64,000 nt of DNA from JAPPHA01 sp965220985. GTDB taxonomy: Bacteria; Pseudomonadota; Alphaproteobacteria; Rhodobacterales; Rhodobacteraceae. The notes beneath the pieces were generated by a model, which was not told the DNA's origin, did not search any database, and worked only from the letters and a program-made list of their open reading frames with translations. The stretch spans positions 2,418,001-2,482,000 of the forward strand of contig OZ244854.1 of the NCBI GenBank assembly GCA_965220985.1. The letters run 5' to 3'. Positions 15,294-23,844 of this stretch are shown in pieces; position 1 is the stretch's first letter; each line of letters begins with the position of its first letter. Both the position numbers and the translations under genes were made by a program.

Positions 15294-17606
15294 ATGCGAT
15301 CATCCGACGAACCGAGGCCCTGGCTCGAGATCAACAGCGGCGTCATTCGGGATGCGATCCCGCCCGAACTTCTCGGGAGCGCGACCATCACGCCTGAAGG
15401 CCGTCACGAAGCCGGTTCATTCGCATCGTTCACGCTGACCTACACGGCAGGTAAGTACGGGATCGACGATTCCGGAGGACTCAGGGTCTGTTTTCGGGCG
15501 GTCTCGGATCAGGCGGCTCCCCAGTTCGATGACCCGGAAGGGCCTGGCTACTGCACGATTGTTGCATCGAACAATGCGGTCCTGCAGTGCTCGTGGGAGG
15601 TCAAGGGCAACGTTCGACCGTGGGACAACACGCTGCGGATCAAGGTCGTTCGAGGCTATCTCAGCGAAGGCGACACGATCACGGTTCGCTTCGGTGTCAC
15701 CGACCATGGTGGTCCGGGCATGCGCTTGCAGACCTTCTGCGAAGGCACCTTCGAGTTCCGGGTGCTGGTCGACCCGATCGCCACGTACAATTTTCAGACA
15801 TTGCCGGAGCAGCCGGTGATCTCGATCGTCCCGGGCCCGCCGGTTCGTCAAGTGGCTGTCATCCCGACTCTTCGTCGTCCAGGCGACGTCTTTTCGCTTC
15901 GCATCAAGGGCGAGGACGCCTGGGGAAACCCGTCGGACCAGTGCGACACGACGTTTGTCCTCGAAGCCGATGGCCCGATCGACGGCCTTCCGAAAGAGGT
16001 CCGAATGACGCCGGGAGATCGGGCGATCGCGATCGACGGTCTTTCGGTGGCCCAACCCGGCGTGGTTTCAGTTCGCCTGATCGATCCCGAGGGCAACACG
16101 GTCGTTCGATCGAACAGCATGGTCGTGCGGGAGTCGGCACACGTACAGTATTGGGGCGATCTGCACGGACAGTCGGAAGAGACGATCGGGACAGGCACCG
16201 CCGAGCAGTATTTTTCCTTTGCACGCGATTTGGGGTTTCTCGATGCCTGCGCTCATCAGGGGAACGACTTTCAGATCACCGACGCGTTCTGGAAGTGGCT
16301 GAACGAGTTGACCCGACGATTCGACAAGGCCGGAGAATTCGTGGCGCTGCCCGGTTACGAATGGTCGGGAAACACCGCGCTTGGCGGGGATCGAAACGTC
16401 TACTTTCCGATCGAGGGTCGGACCATTCGCCGCTCGTCGCGCGCATTGGTCGATGACGGCGATCATGCGGGAACGGACGCGCCGACGTGCAGGGACCTGT
16501 TCGATGCGCTGGCTGCGAACGAAGAGTGGGACGTCGTGATGTACGCCCACTGCGGGGGTCGGTACGCCGACATCGCGGTTGCGCATGACGGCCGGTTCGA
16601 AAGATCCGTCGAGGTCCATTCGGCCTGGGGGAGCTTCGAATGGCTGCTTCACGACGCCTTCAGGCTCAAGCACCGTGTTGGGGTGGTGGGCAATTCCGAC
16701 GGTCACAAGTGTCGGCCCGGCGCAAGCTATCCAGGTGCCGACTCCTTCGGCGCGATCGGGGGTCTGACGTGTTTTCTGAGTGATCGCCTGGATCGGTCGA
16801 GCCTGCTCGATTGCATGCGAAAACGGCATCACTACGCAACCTCGGGCGGCCCGACGGGGCGCATGTCCATCGAACTCGCGGGGCGATTCACGGCGCTTGG
16901 TCGCCGCTATCACGACGACCCCGCCGTTTTCGCCGGTGCCGAACACGAGGTGGCGACGGACGCGATGATGGGCGACATCGTTCATCTGCCCGAAGGTGAA
17001 ATGGACCTCGATATCGCGATCGAGACGGCAGCGCCGATCGATCGTCTCGACATCTTCAACGGCATGGAACTTGTCGAAACGATCACCCCGTTCGAGACGA
17101 CCGGGGGGGACAAGCGGATTCGAATCCTGTGGGAGGGTGCCACGTACCGCGGTCGGGCGCGGGAGGTCGTCTGGGACGGCCACGTCGAAATCGACGGCAA
17201 TCACGTCGAGAGCGTGACGCCGATCAATTTCCACAACCCCGAAAGAACCGTCGAACGCAGTGGCAACGCGATCAGCTGGCGCTCGATCACGACGGGGAAT
17301 TTCAGCGGCATCGATGTCGTGCTGCGTGACAGCGATTCCGGCATTCTCAAGTTCGATTCGCCGCTGATCGGTTTCGAGCAGCGGATCGCGGATATCGGCG
17401 AGGGCGACATCATCCACCAACTGCAGGGCGAACTCCCAAGATTCGTCAAGATCTTCCGGCGACCTGCGAGCAATCCGCACCGATCGCTCAAGCTCAGCCG
17501 CAGGGTTTACTTGCACCCAGATCGGGACAATCCCGTTTTCGTTCGGCTCACCCAGGACGACGGAACGCGGGCCTGGACGAGCCCGATCTACGTATTTCGG
17601 AAGTGA
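15294..17606 (+). CDS. DUF3604 domain protein, PHP-like metal-dependent hydrolase
   Basis: A 770-residue protein with no signal peptide. The N-terminal ~280 residues look like beta-sandwich domains (Ig or Filamin-like, with RPGDVFSLRIKGEDAWGNPSD). The C-terminal part has WGDLHGQSEETIGTG (two metal ligands), CAHQGNDFQITDAFWKW, LPGYEWSGNTALGGDRNVYF, YAHCGG, SVEVHSAWGSFEW and GNSDGHKCRPGASYPG. These are DUF3604 features resembling PHP-superfamily phosphoesterases. The ATG at 15294 follows GAGGG at 15282-15286. The family is poorly characterised; a hydrolase for a phosphorylated or amidated small molecule is plausible. It stands alone between the MFS gene and the Aap operon. Confidence 0.8.
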   Translation: MRSSDEPRPWLEINSGVIRDAIPPELLGSATITPEGRHEAGSFASFTLTYTAGKYGIDDSGGLRVCFRAVSDQAAPQFDDPEGPGYCTIVASNNAVLQCSWEVKGNVRPWDNTLRIKVVRGYLSEGDTITVRFGVTDHGGPGMRLQTFCEGTFEFRVLVDPIATYNFQTLPEQPVISIVPGPPVRQVAVIPTLRRPGDVFSLRIKGEDAWGNPSDQCDTTFVLEADGPIDGLPKEVRMTPGDRAIAIDGLSVAQPGVVSVRLIDPEGNTVVRSNSMVVRESAHVQYWGDLHGQSEETIGTGTAEQYFSFARDLGFLDACAHQGNDFQITDAFWKWLNELTRRFDKAGEFVALPGYEWSGNTALGGDRNVYFPIEGRTIRRSSRALVDDGDHAGTDAPTCRDLFDALAANEEWDVVMYAHCGGRYADIAVAHDGRFERSVEVHSAWGSFEWLLHDAFRLKHRVGVVGNSDGHKCRPGASYPGADSFGAIGGLTCFLSDRLDRSSLLDCMRKRHHYATSGGPTGRMSIELAGRFTALGRRYHDDPAVFAGAEHEVATDAMMGDIVHLPEGEMDLDIAIETAAPIDRLDIFNGMELVETITPFETTGGDKRIRILWEGATYRGRAREVVWDGHVEIDGNHVESVTPINFHNPERTVERSGNAISWRSITTGNFSGIDVVLRDSDSGILKFDSPLIGFEQRIADIGEGDIIHQLQGELPRFVKIFRRPASNPHRSLKLSRRVYLHPDRDNPVFVRLTQDDGTRAWTSPIYVFRK

Positions 17607-17915
17607 GATGACGGATCCACGAATCGTCGCGGTTGCAACGCACGGGCTTTCGGAGGTGCGTTTGTTGGCGGCTCGGGCGATGTCCGCCACCGTCGTTTCC
17701 GATGCGTCGCGAAAGATGCGGCACTGGCACGAGCCACCGCTTGCACGGAAGTGCGAAGAATTTCACCAATGGGTCTCATCCTAAAGCATGCATCCAACCC
17801 CTGTGCAGTGGGGCGAAGCCTTGACAACGAGCTAATGGGGTGGGAATAACATAGTGCCGGGCAGATGACCCGGACCAATGCCCGGACGGGACGAATTCCA
17901 ACGAAGAGGAAACAC
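17607..17915. other. intergenic region upstream of aapJ
   Basis: About 310 bases with no real gene. It carries the aapJ promoter region and an SD (GAAGAGGAAACAC) right before the start. A TTGACA is seen at 17821-17826 with an AT-rich stretch to 17853. Confidence 0.45.
17821..17853 (+). promoter_or_regulatory. candidate aap promoter
   Basis: TTGACA at 17821-17826 followed by the only AT-rich block of the region, GGAATAACATAG at 17843-17854. The best -10 (TAACAT, 17847) would leave a 20-bp spacer, longer than normal, so an activator may be needed. This is a weak call. Confidence 0.25.
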
Positions 17916-18935
17916 ATGAAAACCAAACAATTCATTGGCGCGCTCGCAGCGGCGGTGATGACCGCCGGTGTCGCAGCCGCAGGCACGCTCGAAGATGTGC
18001 AGGCAAAGGGCCATCTCCAGTGTGGCGTCTCCACCGGTCTCGTCGGCTTTGCCGCCGCTGATGCCAACGGCAACTGGGACGGGTTCGACGTTGCGGTTTG
18101 CCGTGCCGTTGCAGCCGCAGTCCTGGGTGATGCCCAGGCTGTCAAATTCACGCCCACGACCGGCAAGACCCGCTTCACGGCGCTCAGTTCCGGCGAAGTG
18201 GACATGCTCGCCAGAAACACCACCTGGACATTCAGCCGCGATGCGGATCTCAAGCTGACGTTCGTCGGTGTCAACTATTACGATGGTCAAGGCTTCATGG
18301 TGCCGGCAGGCATCGGGGTTTCGTCCGCGAAGGAACTGGACGGGGCCACGGTCTGCATCCAGACCGGGACCACGACCGAACTCAATCTTGCTGATTTCTT
18401 CAGCTCGAACAACATGAGTTATGAGCCGGTTCCGATCGAGACCAATGCAGAAGCGCAGGCACAGTATCTTGCCGGTGCGTGCGACGTCTACACCACGGAC
18501 AGGTCAGGCCTTGCCGCGACGCGGGCGACGTTCGAAAACCCCGACGATCACGTCATCCTGCCGGAGATCATTTCGAAAGAGCCGCTTGGGCCGCTCGTAC
18601 GTCATGGCGACGACCATTGGGCTGACATCGTTCGCTGGACGCTGAATGCTCTGATCACTGCGGAAGAGCTCGGCATCACCTCGGCCAACGTTGATGAAAT
18701 CGCTTCGGGCGAGGCAGAGAACCCCGAAGTCAACCGCCTCCTCGGAACGGCTGGTGACCTCGGCGGCATGATCGGTCTCGACAAGTCGTGGGCACACCGG
18801 GCAATTGGGGCCGGTGGGAACTACGGCGAGATCTTCGAACGCCACATCGGTGAAAACACGCCGATCGGACTGGCGCGAGGCCTCAACGCCTTGTGGACCG
18901 ACGGTGGGTTGATCTACTCGCCTCCATTCCGTTGA
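17916..18935 (+). CDS. aapJ: general L-amino acid ABC transporter, periplasmic binding protein AapJ
   Basis: A 339-residue amino-acid receptor with a Sec signal peptide (MKTKQFIGALAAAVMTAGVAAA). The mature protein opens GTLEDVQAKGHLQCGVSTGLVGFA and contains WDGFDVAVCRAVAAAVLGDA, KTRFTALSSGEVDMLARNTTWT, FVGVNYYDGQGFMVP and CDVYTTDRSGLAA, all characteristic of AapJ/BztA. The start is fixed by GAGGAAACAC before the ATG. AapJQMP systems import a broad range of L-amino acids in rhizobia and roseobacters. The gene is followed by a strong hairpin before aapQ, which fits the need for much more binding protein than permease. Confidence 0.93.
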   Translation: MKTKQFIGALAAAVMTAGVAAAGTLEDVQAKGHLQCGVSTGLVGFAAADANGNWDGFDVAVCRAVAAAVLGDAQAVKFTPTTGKTRFTALSSGEVDMLARNTTWTFSRDADLKLTFVGVNYYDGQGFMVPAGIGVSSAKELDGATVCIQTGTTTELNLADFFSSNNMSYEPVPIETNAEAQAQYLAGACDVYTTDRSGLAATRATFENPDDHVILPEIISKEPLGPLVRHGDDHWADIVRWTLNALITAEELGITSANVDEIASGEAENPEVNRLLGTAGDLGGMIGLDKSWAHRAIGAGGNYGEIFERHIGENTPIGLARGLNALWTDGGLIYSPPFR

Positions 18936-18940
18936 TATCA

Positions 18941-18983
18941 AATTGGAAGGGCGCGCCAGGCTGGTGCGCCCTTCTTTCCAATT
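18941..18983 (+). terminator. intra-operon hairpin between aapJ and aapQ
   Basis: GAAGGGCGC at 18946-18954 pairs perfectly with GCGCCCTTC at 18966-18974, and outer arms AATTGG/CCAATT extend it to 18941-18983 across a TTT bulge. There is no long T run after the stem. It probably acts as a partial terminator or mRNA-stabilising structure that sets binding-protein excess over permease. Confidence 0.7.
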
Positions 18984-19080
18984 GACTCCACCCGGACCTG
19001 TCATGTTGGTGACCAGAGTTCATGCAGGGTCGGCTCGACAGCGCGACCCCGACCAGTTCCGGACGTGAGATAATACCGCC

Positions 19081-20337
19081 ATGTCAGTTTCAGCCGCTCA
19101 GACGGAGCCTCGATTTCGACTGAGCATGCTAATTTACGACACCCGGTATCGGTCGCAGACCATACAGGTTGTCGCGTTGATGGGGTTCATGCTGCTGGTG
19201 GCGTGGCTCGTCAGCAATACCATCCAGAATCTCGAAGCCTTGGGCCAACGGATCGACTTCGGCTTCCTGCGGGAACCGGCGAGTTACGACATCAACCAGA
19301 GGCTGCTCGATTACACCTCCCGAGACACGCATCTCAGGGCATCGGTGTTGGGTCTCCTGAACACGATACTCGTCGCCGTGCTCGGTTGCATCGCCGCGAC
19401 CTTCGTCGGCGGGGTCGTCGGCATCTTGAGACTGTCCAAAAACTGGCTGATCTCCCGCATGATGACGGTCTACGTCGAGATGTTCCGGAACGTTCCCGTC
19501 CTTCTGTGGATCATCCTGGTCATGGCAATCCTGATCGAGAGCCTGCCGGTGCCGCGAGACTTCCGTGGCGAAAACCCGGCCGCAACCCTTCAACTCTTCG
19601 ACTCGGTCGCGATCACCAATCGGGGCGTTTACATTCCCGAGCCCCTGTTCAGCCGCGGACTTGGTGACATCAGCATCTTCGGCGCTTTCGAAATCAGTCT
19701 TGATCTCATCGCCTTGCTGATCGTTCTTGGCGCCGGCATCTGGGCTTCGAACAAGGTCGGTCAAAGGGCGGACCGGATTCAGGAACAGACCGGGGTCCGC
19801 CCCGTCGTCTGGTGGCAGCGGATCGGGCTTGTTGTTGTTCCATGCATCGTGGTGCTCTTCCTGCTTGGTTTTCACGTCGGACGGCCCGAACTGAAGGGAT
19901 TCAATTTTGCGGGCGGCATTCACATGCGGAATTCGCTCATCGCTCTGTGGCTGGCCCTTTCGCTCTACACCGCCGCTTTTATCGCCGAGATCGTCCGCGG
20001 CGGAATTCTGGCGGTCTCGAAGGGTCAGACGGAGGCTGCGGCATCGCTGGGCCTGAGGCCCCCGCGGATCATGGGCCTCGTCATCCTGCCGCAGGCGCTT
20101 CGGGTCATCGTTCCGCCGCTGATTTCCCAGTACCTCAATCTGACCAAGAATTCGTCGCTGGCGATCGCGGTCGGCTACATGGACCTGACCGGGACACTGG
20201 GCGGGATCACCATGAACCAGACGGGTCGCGAACTGGAGTGCATCCTGTTGCTGATGCTGTGTTACCTTGCGTTGTCGCTGTCCATTTCGGCTGTGCTGAA
20301 CTGGTACAACAAACGCGTCAAGCTCGAGGAGCGCTGA
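19081..20337 (+). CDS. aapQ: general L-amino acid ABC transporter permease AapQ
   Basis: A 418-residue permease of the HisMQ type. It has an unusually long periplasmic/cytoplasmic middle (residues about 150-260) between the TM segment MMTVYVEMFRNVPVLLWIILV and the C-terminal helices, as in AapQ/BztB proteins. The EAA loop is EAAASLGLRPPRIMGLVILPQALRV. It forms the channel with AapM. The gene begins ATG 19081 and ends one base before the aapM ATG, so the two are coupled. Confidence 0.92.
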   Translation: MSVSAAQTEPRFRLSMLIYDTRYRSQTIQVVALMGFMLLVAWLVSNTIQNLEALGQRIDFGFLREPASYDINQRLLDYTSRDTHLRASVLGLLNTILVAVLGCIAATFVGGVVGILRLSKNWLISRMMTVYVEMFRNVPVLLWIILVMAILIESLPVPRDFRGENPAATLQLFDSVAITNRGVYIPEPLFSRGLGDISIFGAFEISLDLIALLIVLGAGIWASNKVGQRADRIQEQTGVRPVVWWQRIGLVVVPCIVVLFLLGFHVGRPELKGFNFAGGIHMRNSLIALWLALSLYTAAFIAEIVRGGILAVSKGQTEAAASLGLRPPRIMGLVILPQALRVIVPPLISQYLNLTKNSSLAIAVGYMDLTGTLGGITMNQTGRELECILLLMLCYLALSLSISAVLNWYNKRVKLEER

Positions 20338-20338
20338 G

Positions 20339-21643
20339 ATGGCGAACAGTTCATATGTTCGCAAGGAACTGATCGGCCAGAGTGCCCCGCCGATCGCATC
20401 GACAGGCGCACTTGGCTGGCTGAGGGCCAATCTCTTCGGCTCTCCGATGAACAGTATCCTGACGGTGCTGTCGTTGGCGTTCATATTCCTGGTCCTCTAC
20501 GAGGTCTTGCCGTGGATGCTTCGGTCGTCCTGGACGGCAAATTCGCTCAGGGAATGCCGTGAGGCGATCGATCTGAGATGGGGAGACCACGTGGACGGCG
20601 CCTGCTGGGCGGTGATCAGAGAGCGATATCTGCAGTTCCTGTTCGGTTTCTATCCTTCCGAACTCTACTTGCGCCCCATTCTCGCCTTTGTCATGCTCCT
20701 CGCTGCCATGGCGCCGATCCTGTTCCCGGCGATTCCGCGCTGGACCCTTTGGTTTTCCGCTGCATTTCCGTTCATTTGCTTCTGGCTCTTGTGGGGCGGT
20801 ACGATCTGGGTCCCTGTCGTTGCCGCATTCGGATTTGCCCTCGGGTATTTCGCTTTCGTGGGCGTTCAAGCTGTTGCCGGGCAGCTCGTTGGCGTTGTCG
20901 CAGCCCTGTTGTTGCCCGTGATCTGGTGGATCGTGGTCACGGTGGTGCCTGTCGCGGGGCAGCTCGACAATATCGTGGGGATAAGCATCCAGCCGGTCGA
21001 GTCGGCCAATTTCGGTGGCTTCATGCTGTCGGTGACGATCGGCATCACTGGCATCGCGCTGTCGTTGCCGATCGGGATCCTGCTGGCGCTCGGGCGTCAG
21101 TCGGATCTGCTGATTCTCAAGACGCTGTGCGTCGGTTTCATCGAGTTCATTCGCGGCGTTCCGCTCATCACGCTCCTATTTGTCGCATCGGTGCTCTTGA
21201 ACATCTTCATGCCGCCCGGAACCAATTTCGACATCATTCTTCGCGTCATCATCATGGTGACCCTGTTCTCGTCGGCCTACATGGCGGAGATCATCCGGGG
21301 CGGGCTCGCGGCACTGCCGCGAGGTCAGTACGAGGCGGCAGATTCTCTGGGGCTCGATTACTGGAGAGCCCAACGACTGATCATCATGCCGCAGGCCCTG
21401 AAGATCTCGATCCCGGCGATCGTCGGCAACTTCATCGGCCTGTTCAAGGACACCACGCTGGTATCCATCATCGGCCTGCTCGACCCGATCGGCCTGACCA
21501 CCAACATCAGGGCGGATGTCGACTGGAACGGAATCGTGTGGGAACTGTACGGTTTTGTCGCGCTGGTGTTCTTCGTGTTCTGTTTCGCGATGAGCCGGTA
21601 CTCGATGTATCTCGAACGCAAGTTGAACACGGAACATCGCTGA
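20339..21643 (+). CDS. aapM: general L-amino acid ABC transporter permease AapM
   Basis: A 434-residue permease, partner of AapQ. Several hydrophobic helices in the N-terminal half (LTVLSLAFIFLVLYEVLP, ILAFVMLLAAMAPILF, PVVAAFGFALGYFAF) precede the conserved transport domain with SVTIGITGIALSLPIG, EFIRGVPLITLLFV, AYMAEIIRGGLAALPRGQYEAADSLGLD and the EAA motif ending MPQALKI. The length and extended N terminus match AapM/BztC. The gene starts immediately after aapQ; its stop overlaps a small open frame at 21643. Confidence 0.92.
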   Translation: MANSSYVRKELIGQSAPPIASTGALGWLRANLFGSPMNSILTVLSLAFIFLVLYEVLPWMLRSSWTANSLRECREAIDLRWGDHVDGACWAVIRERYLQFLFGFYPSELYLRPILAFVMLLAAMAPILFPAIPRWTLWFSAAFPFICFWLLWGGTIWVPVVAAFGFALGYFAFVGVQAVAGQLVGVVAALLLPVIWWIVVTVVPVAGQLDNIVGISIQPVESANFGGFMLSVTIGITGIALSLPIGILLALGRQSDLLILKTLCVGFIEFIRGVPLITLLFVASVLLNIFMPPGTNFDIILRVIIMVTLFSSAYMAEIIRGGLAALPRGQYEAADSLGLDYWRAQRLIIMPQALKISIPAIVGNFIGLFKDTTLVSIIGLLDPIGLTTNIRADVDWNGIVWELYGFVALVFFVFCFAMSRYSMYLERKLNTEHR

Positions 21644-21738
21644 TGACGAAAAAGCCCTTGCCAGTCGCCGGCTTGGTGCCATGCCATGGTGCCGAGGCGG
21701 TCTTGGCGAACACTTACGGAAGCGGGAGGCAACAGTAG
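21643..21738 (+). CDS. possible 31-residue leader ORF between aapM and aapP
   Basis: An ATG overlaps the aapM stop (TGATG at 21641-21645) and reads 31 codons, beginning MTKKPLPVAGLVPCHG, to a TAG at 21736-21738, three bases before the aapP start. Start and stop both abut the neighbours, so ribosomes could pass along the junction and couple aapP translation to aapM. No homologue is known to me. The peptide may have no function beyond coupling or may be chance. Confidence 0.3.
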   Translation: MTKKPLPVAGLVPCHGAEAVLANTYGSGRQQ

Positions 21739-21741
21739 GTC

Positions 21742-22533
21742 ATGTCGGAATTGATGACGGAACGTGAAATCGACCGCTCGCACATGGAGGTCTCGGACGA
21801 GGTTGTCATCGAGATCTCGGGGATGAACAAGTGGTTCGGCAGTTTCCATGTCCTGCGGGACATCAATCTGACCGTCAATCGCGGCGAGCGGATCGTGATT
21901 TGCGGGCCTTCGGGGGCTGGCAAGTCGATGCTGATCCGCTGCATCAACGCGCTTGAAGAGCACCAGAAGGGAAGCATCGTTGTCGAAGGAACGGTGTTGT
22001 CGTCGGATCTCAAGAACATCGACAAGATTCGATCCGAAGTGGGCATGTGCTTCCAGCACTTCAACCTGTTTCCGCATCTCAGCATTCTCGAGAACTGCAC
22101 ATTGGCGCCGATCTGGGTGAGGAAGGTGCCATTGAAGGAGGCCGAGGAGACCGCGATGCATTTCCTCGAGAAGGTGAAGATCCCGGACCAGGCCAACAAG
22201 TATCCCGGGCAGTTGTCGGGCGGGCAGCAGCAGCGGGTGGCCATCGCGCGGTCGCTTTGCATGCGTCCGAGGATCATGCTCTTCGACGAGCCGACCTCCG
22301 CGCTCGACCCCGAGATGATCAAGGAAGTTCTCGACACCATGATCGAGCTGGCCGAGGATGGCATGACCATGCTCTGCGTCACCCACGAAATGGGATTCGC
22401 GCGAAAGGTCGCCAACCGCGTCATCTTCATGGCCGAAGGGCAGATCGTCGAGCAGAACGAACCTGAAGAGTTCTTCAACAATCCTCAATCGGATCGAACC
22501 AAGCTGTTCCTGAGCCAGATCCTCGGCCATTGA
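21742..22533 (+). CDS. aapP: general L-amino acid ABC transporter ATP-binding protein AapP
   Basis: A 263-residue ABC ATPase. Walker A is GPSGAGKSM (the residue after GKS is Met rather than the common Thr), Q-loop MCFQHFNLFPHLSILEN, signature LSGGQQQRVAIARSL, Walker B IMLFDEPTSALDPE, and H-loop CVTHEMGFA. The sequence is typical of polar-amino-acid ATPases. It energises AapQM. ATG at 21742 is used; a second ATG at 21754 is possible. GGGAGG lies at 21724-21729. Confidence 0.92.
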   Translation: MSELMTEREIDRSHMEVSDEVVIEISGMNKWFGSFHVLRDINLTVNRGERIVICGPSGAGKSMLIRCINALEEHQKGSIVVEGTVLSSDLKNIDKIRSEVGMCFQHFNLFPHLSILENCTLAPIWVRKVPLKEAEETAMHFLEKVKIPDQANKYPGQLSGGQQQRVAIARSLCMRPRIMLFDEPTSALDPEMIKEVLDTMIELAEDGMTMLCVTHEMGFARKVANRVIFMAEGQIVEQNEPEEFFNNPQSDRTKLFLSQILGH

Positions 22534-22644
22534 GACGCTCCCGAACGGTTTCCGGCCAGGTTGGCTCGGATATCGTTTGACGCTGTGCGCTGAAGACCTG
22601 AACTGTCGGGTTTGAGGCTTGCCGGAGGTTGATCCAGACCAAGT

Positions 22645-23163
22645 TCAGGATTCGAGCTCTCGCGGGATCCAGAACTCGTGCAACTCCCCCGTCGTCAACG
22701 CAATATCACCCCAGGTCTCGATGTCAAAGTCGATGACTGCAGTGGAAGCCGTCGGAAATCGCCTGAACTGCGGGTGGATGACAGTGGACTTGGCTCGATC
22801 GAGGCACGCAGAGGCAAAATGGGCAAAGCCTGGATTGTGGCCCAGCACGAGGGCCGTCGGATTTGACAAGCTGCGAACAGTCACAAGGATTCTCGAGATA
22901 TCGGCATGGTAGAGGTCCGGCTCGATTCGGGGGTCGATGGCAAATCCAGCTGCGTCTTTCACCTCGATCCAGGTCTCGCGACAGCGCAACGCGGACGAGA
23001 TGACCGCTTCATAGGGAACGATTGCCGCTTGCCGCAACGCGCGGCCGATCGATCGGCAAGATCGATATCCGCGCGTGTTCAATGGACGGTCGTGGTCGCG
23101 CAGCCCTGGATTGTTCCAGCTCGACTTTGCGTGACGCATCAAGATGAGGCGATGATGGGCCAT
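22645..23163 (-). CDS. phosphohistidine phosphatase SixA-like protein
   Basis: A 172-residue histidine phosphatase of the branch-1 superfamily. The catalytic RHAKSSW motif lies at residues 10-16, with the second arginine in SSALRCRETW and the late histidine in LVLGHNPG. SixA proteins remove phosphate from phosphohistidine in HPt domains or the nitrogen-PTS. It is the last gene of a minus-strand run, 9 nt after the Fe-S protein gene, and converges on aapP. The true substrate is not visible from the sequence. Confidence 0.85.
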   Translation of the reverse strand: MAHHRLILMRHAKSSWNNPGLRDHDRPLNTRGYRSCRSIGRALRQAAIVPYEAVISSALRCRETWIEVKDAAGFAIDPRIEPDLYHADISRILVTVRSLSNPTALVLGHNPGFAHFASACLDRAKSTVIHPQFRRFPTASTAVIDFDIETWGDIALTTGELHEFWIPRELES

Positions 23164-23172
23164 GGCACGATC

Positions 23173-23844
23173 CTACAGAAAAGCCCTCATGTGAAAAGCC
23201 GATTGTTCGGGCATTCGATCGGCTCCGGCACTGATCGGGCACGCGCGGCGAACCGCGCAGCCTTGGCTCATGCAATCCTGCCCGGGCTCGGTCCGAAGAA
23301 ACGCCTTGCAGCCGTCGACATCGTAACCCTCTTCGCTCAGAGCATCCACCGGGCAGGCCGAAACGCATGGCTGGCCGACGCACGTGTCGCATGGCCGTTT
23401 GCTCATGGTGGTGCCGTCCGCACGTTGAGCGTGGTCATCGACGGCCAAGTCAAAACCAAGGGCGCCCCGAAACGAGACCATCAAGCCCGCCTGGTCGTGC
23501 ACGAGCAAGCCCACCGGTGACACCCAGCATCGCCCGCTCTTGAGCGCCCAGTCGAGAAACGGCTGGTACGGTGGCCCCCCGAACGGAAATAGCGGGACTG
23601 AACCGGTGGCATCCGCGAGCCTCGACACGACCCGTCGGGACCACCTGTCCATCGGGTCCGGATCGCCGTCACGAGATTCCTCGGATGCAGAAAAAATCTC
23701 CCAGAATCCGTCGCCGGGACCAAGCAGCACGACCGATCGAAAAATCGTGTCTCCATCGCTTGGTTCGCGATCATCTTGTGCCACGCCGTAGACCGAGAGC
23801 CCGGAGTCCCGAACCTCGGCCGCGACCTCAGCGATTGTTGCCAC
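23173..23844 (-). CDS. 4Fe-4S ferredoxin-type protein (QueG-like C-terminal half)
   Basis: A 223-residue protein with a C-terminal ferredoxin-like cysteine array: CDTCVGQPCVSACP at about residues 152-165 and a second set C-x-n-C-x-n-CAVRRACP around 179-204, enough for two [4Fe-4S] clusters. The N-terminal 150 residues carry no cysteine pattern and contain VVLLGPGDGFWEIF, similar to a QueG-related domain without its cobalamin region. Its start overlaps the end of the sterol-desaturase gene by 17 nt. It probably transfers electrons to that oxygenase-like neighbour or to an unlinked partner. The role is inferred, not known. Confidence 0.7.
   Translation of the reverse strand: MATIAEVAAEVRDSGLSVYGVAQDDREPSDGDTIFRSVVLLGPGDGFWEIFSASEESRDGDPDPMDRWSRRVVSRLADATGSVPLFPFGGPPYQPFLDWALKSGRCWVSPVGLLVHDQAGLMVSFRGALGFDLAVDDHAQRADGTTMSKRPCDTCVGQPCVSACPVDALSEEGYDVDGCKAFLRTEPGQDCMSQGCAVRRACPISAGADRMPEQSAFHMRAFL

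Noticed and set aside
17690..17760. A sigma-54-like promoter (GGCAC...TTGC) upstream of aapJ
   Set aside because: The GG and GC blocks have the wrong spacing for sigma-54.
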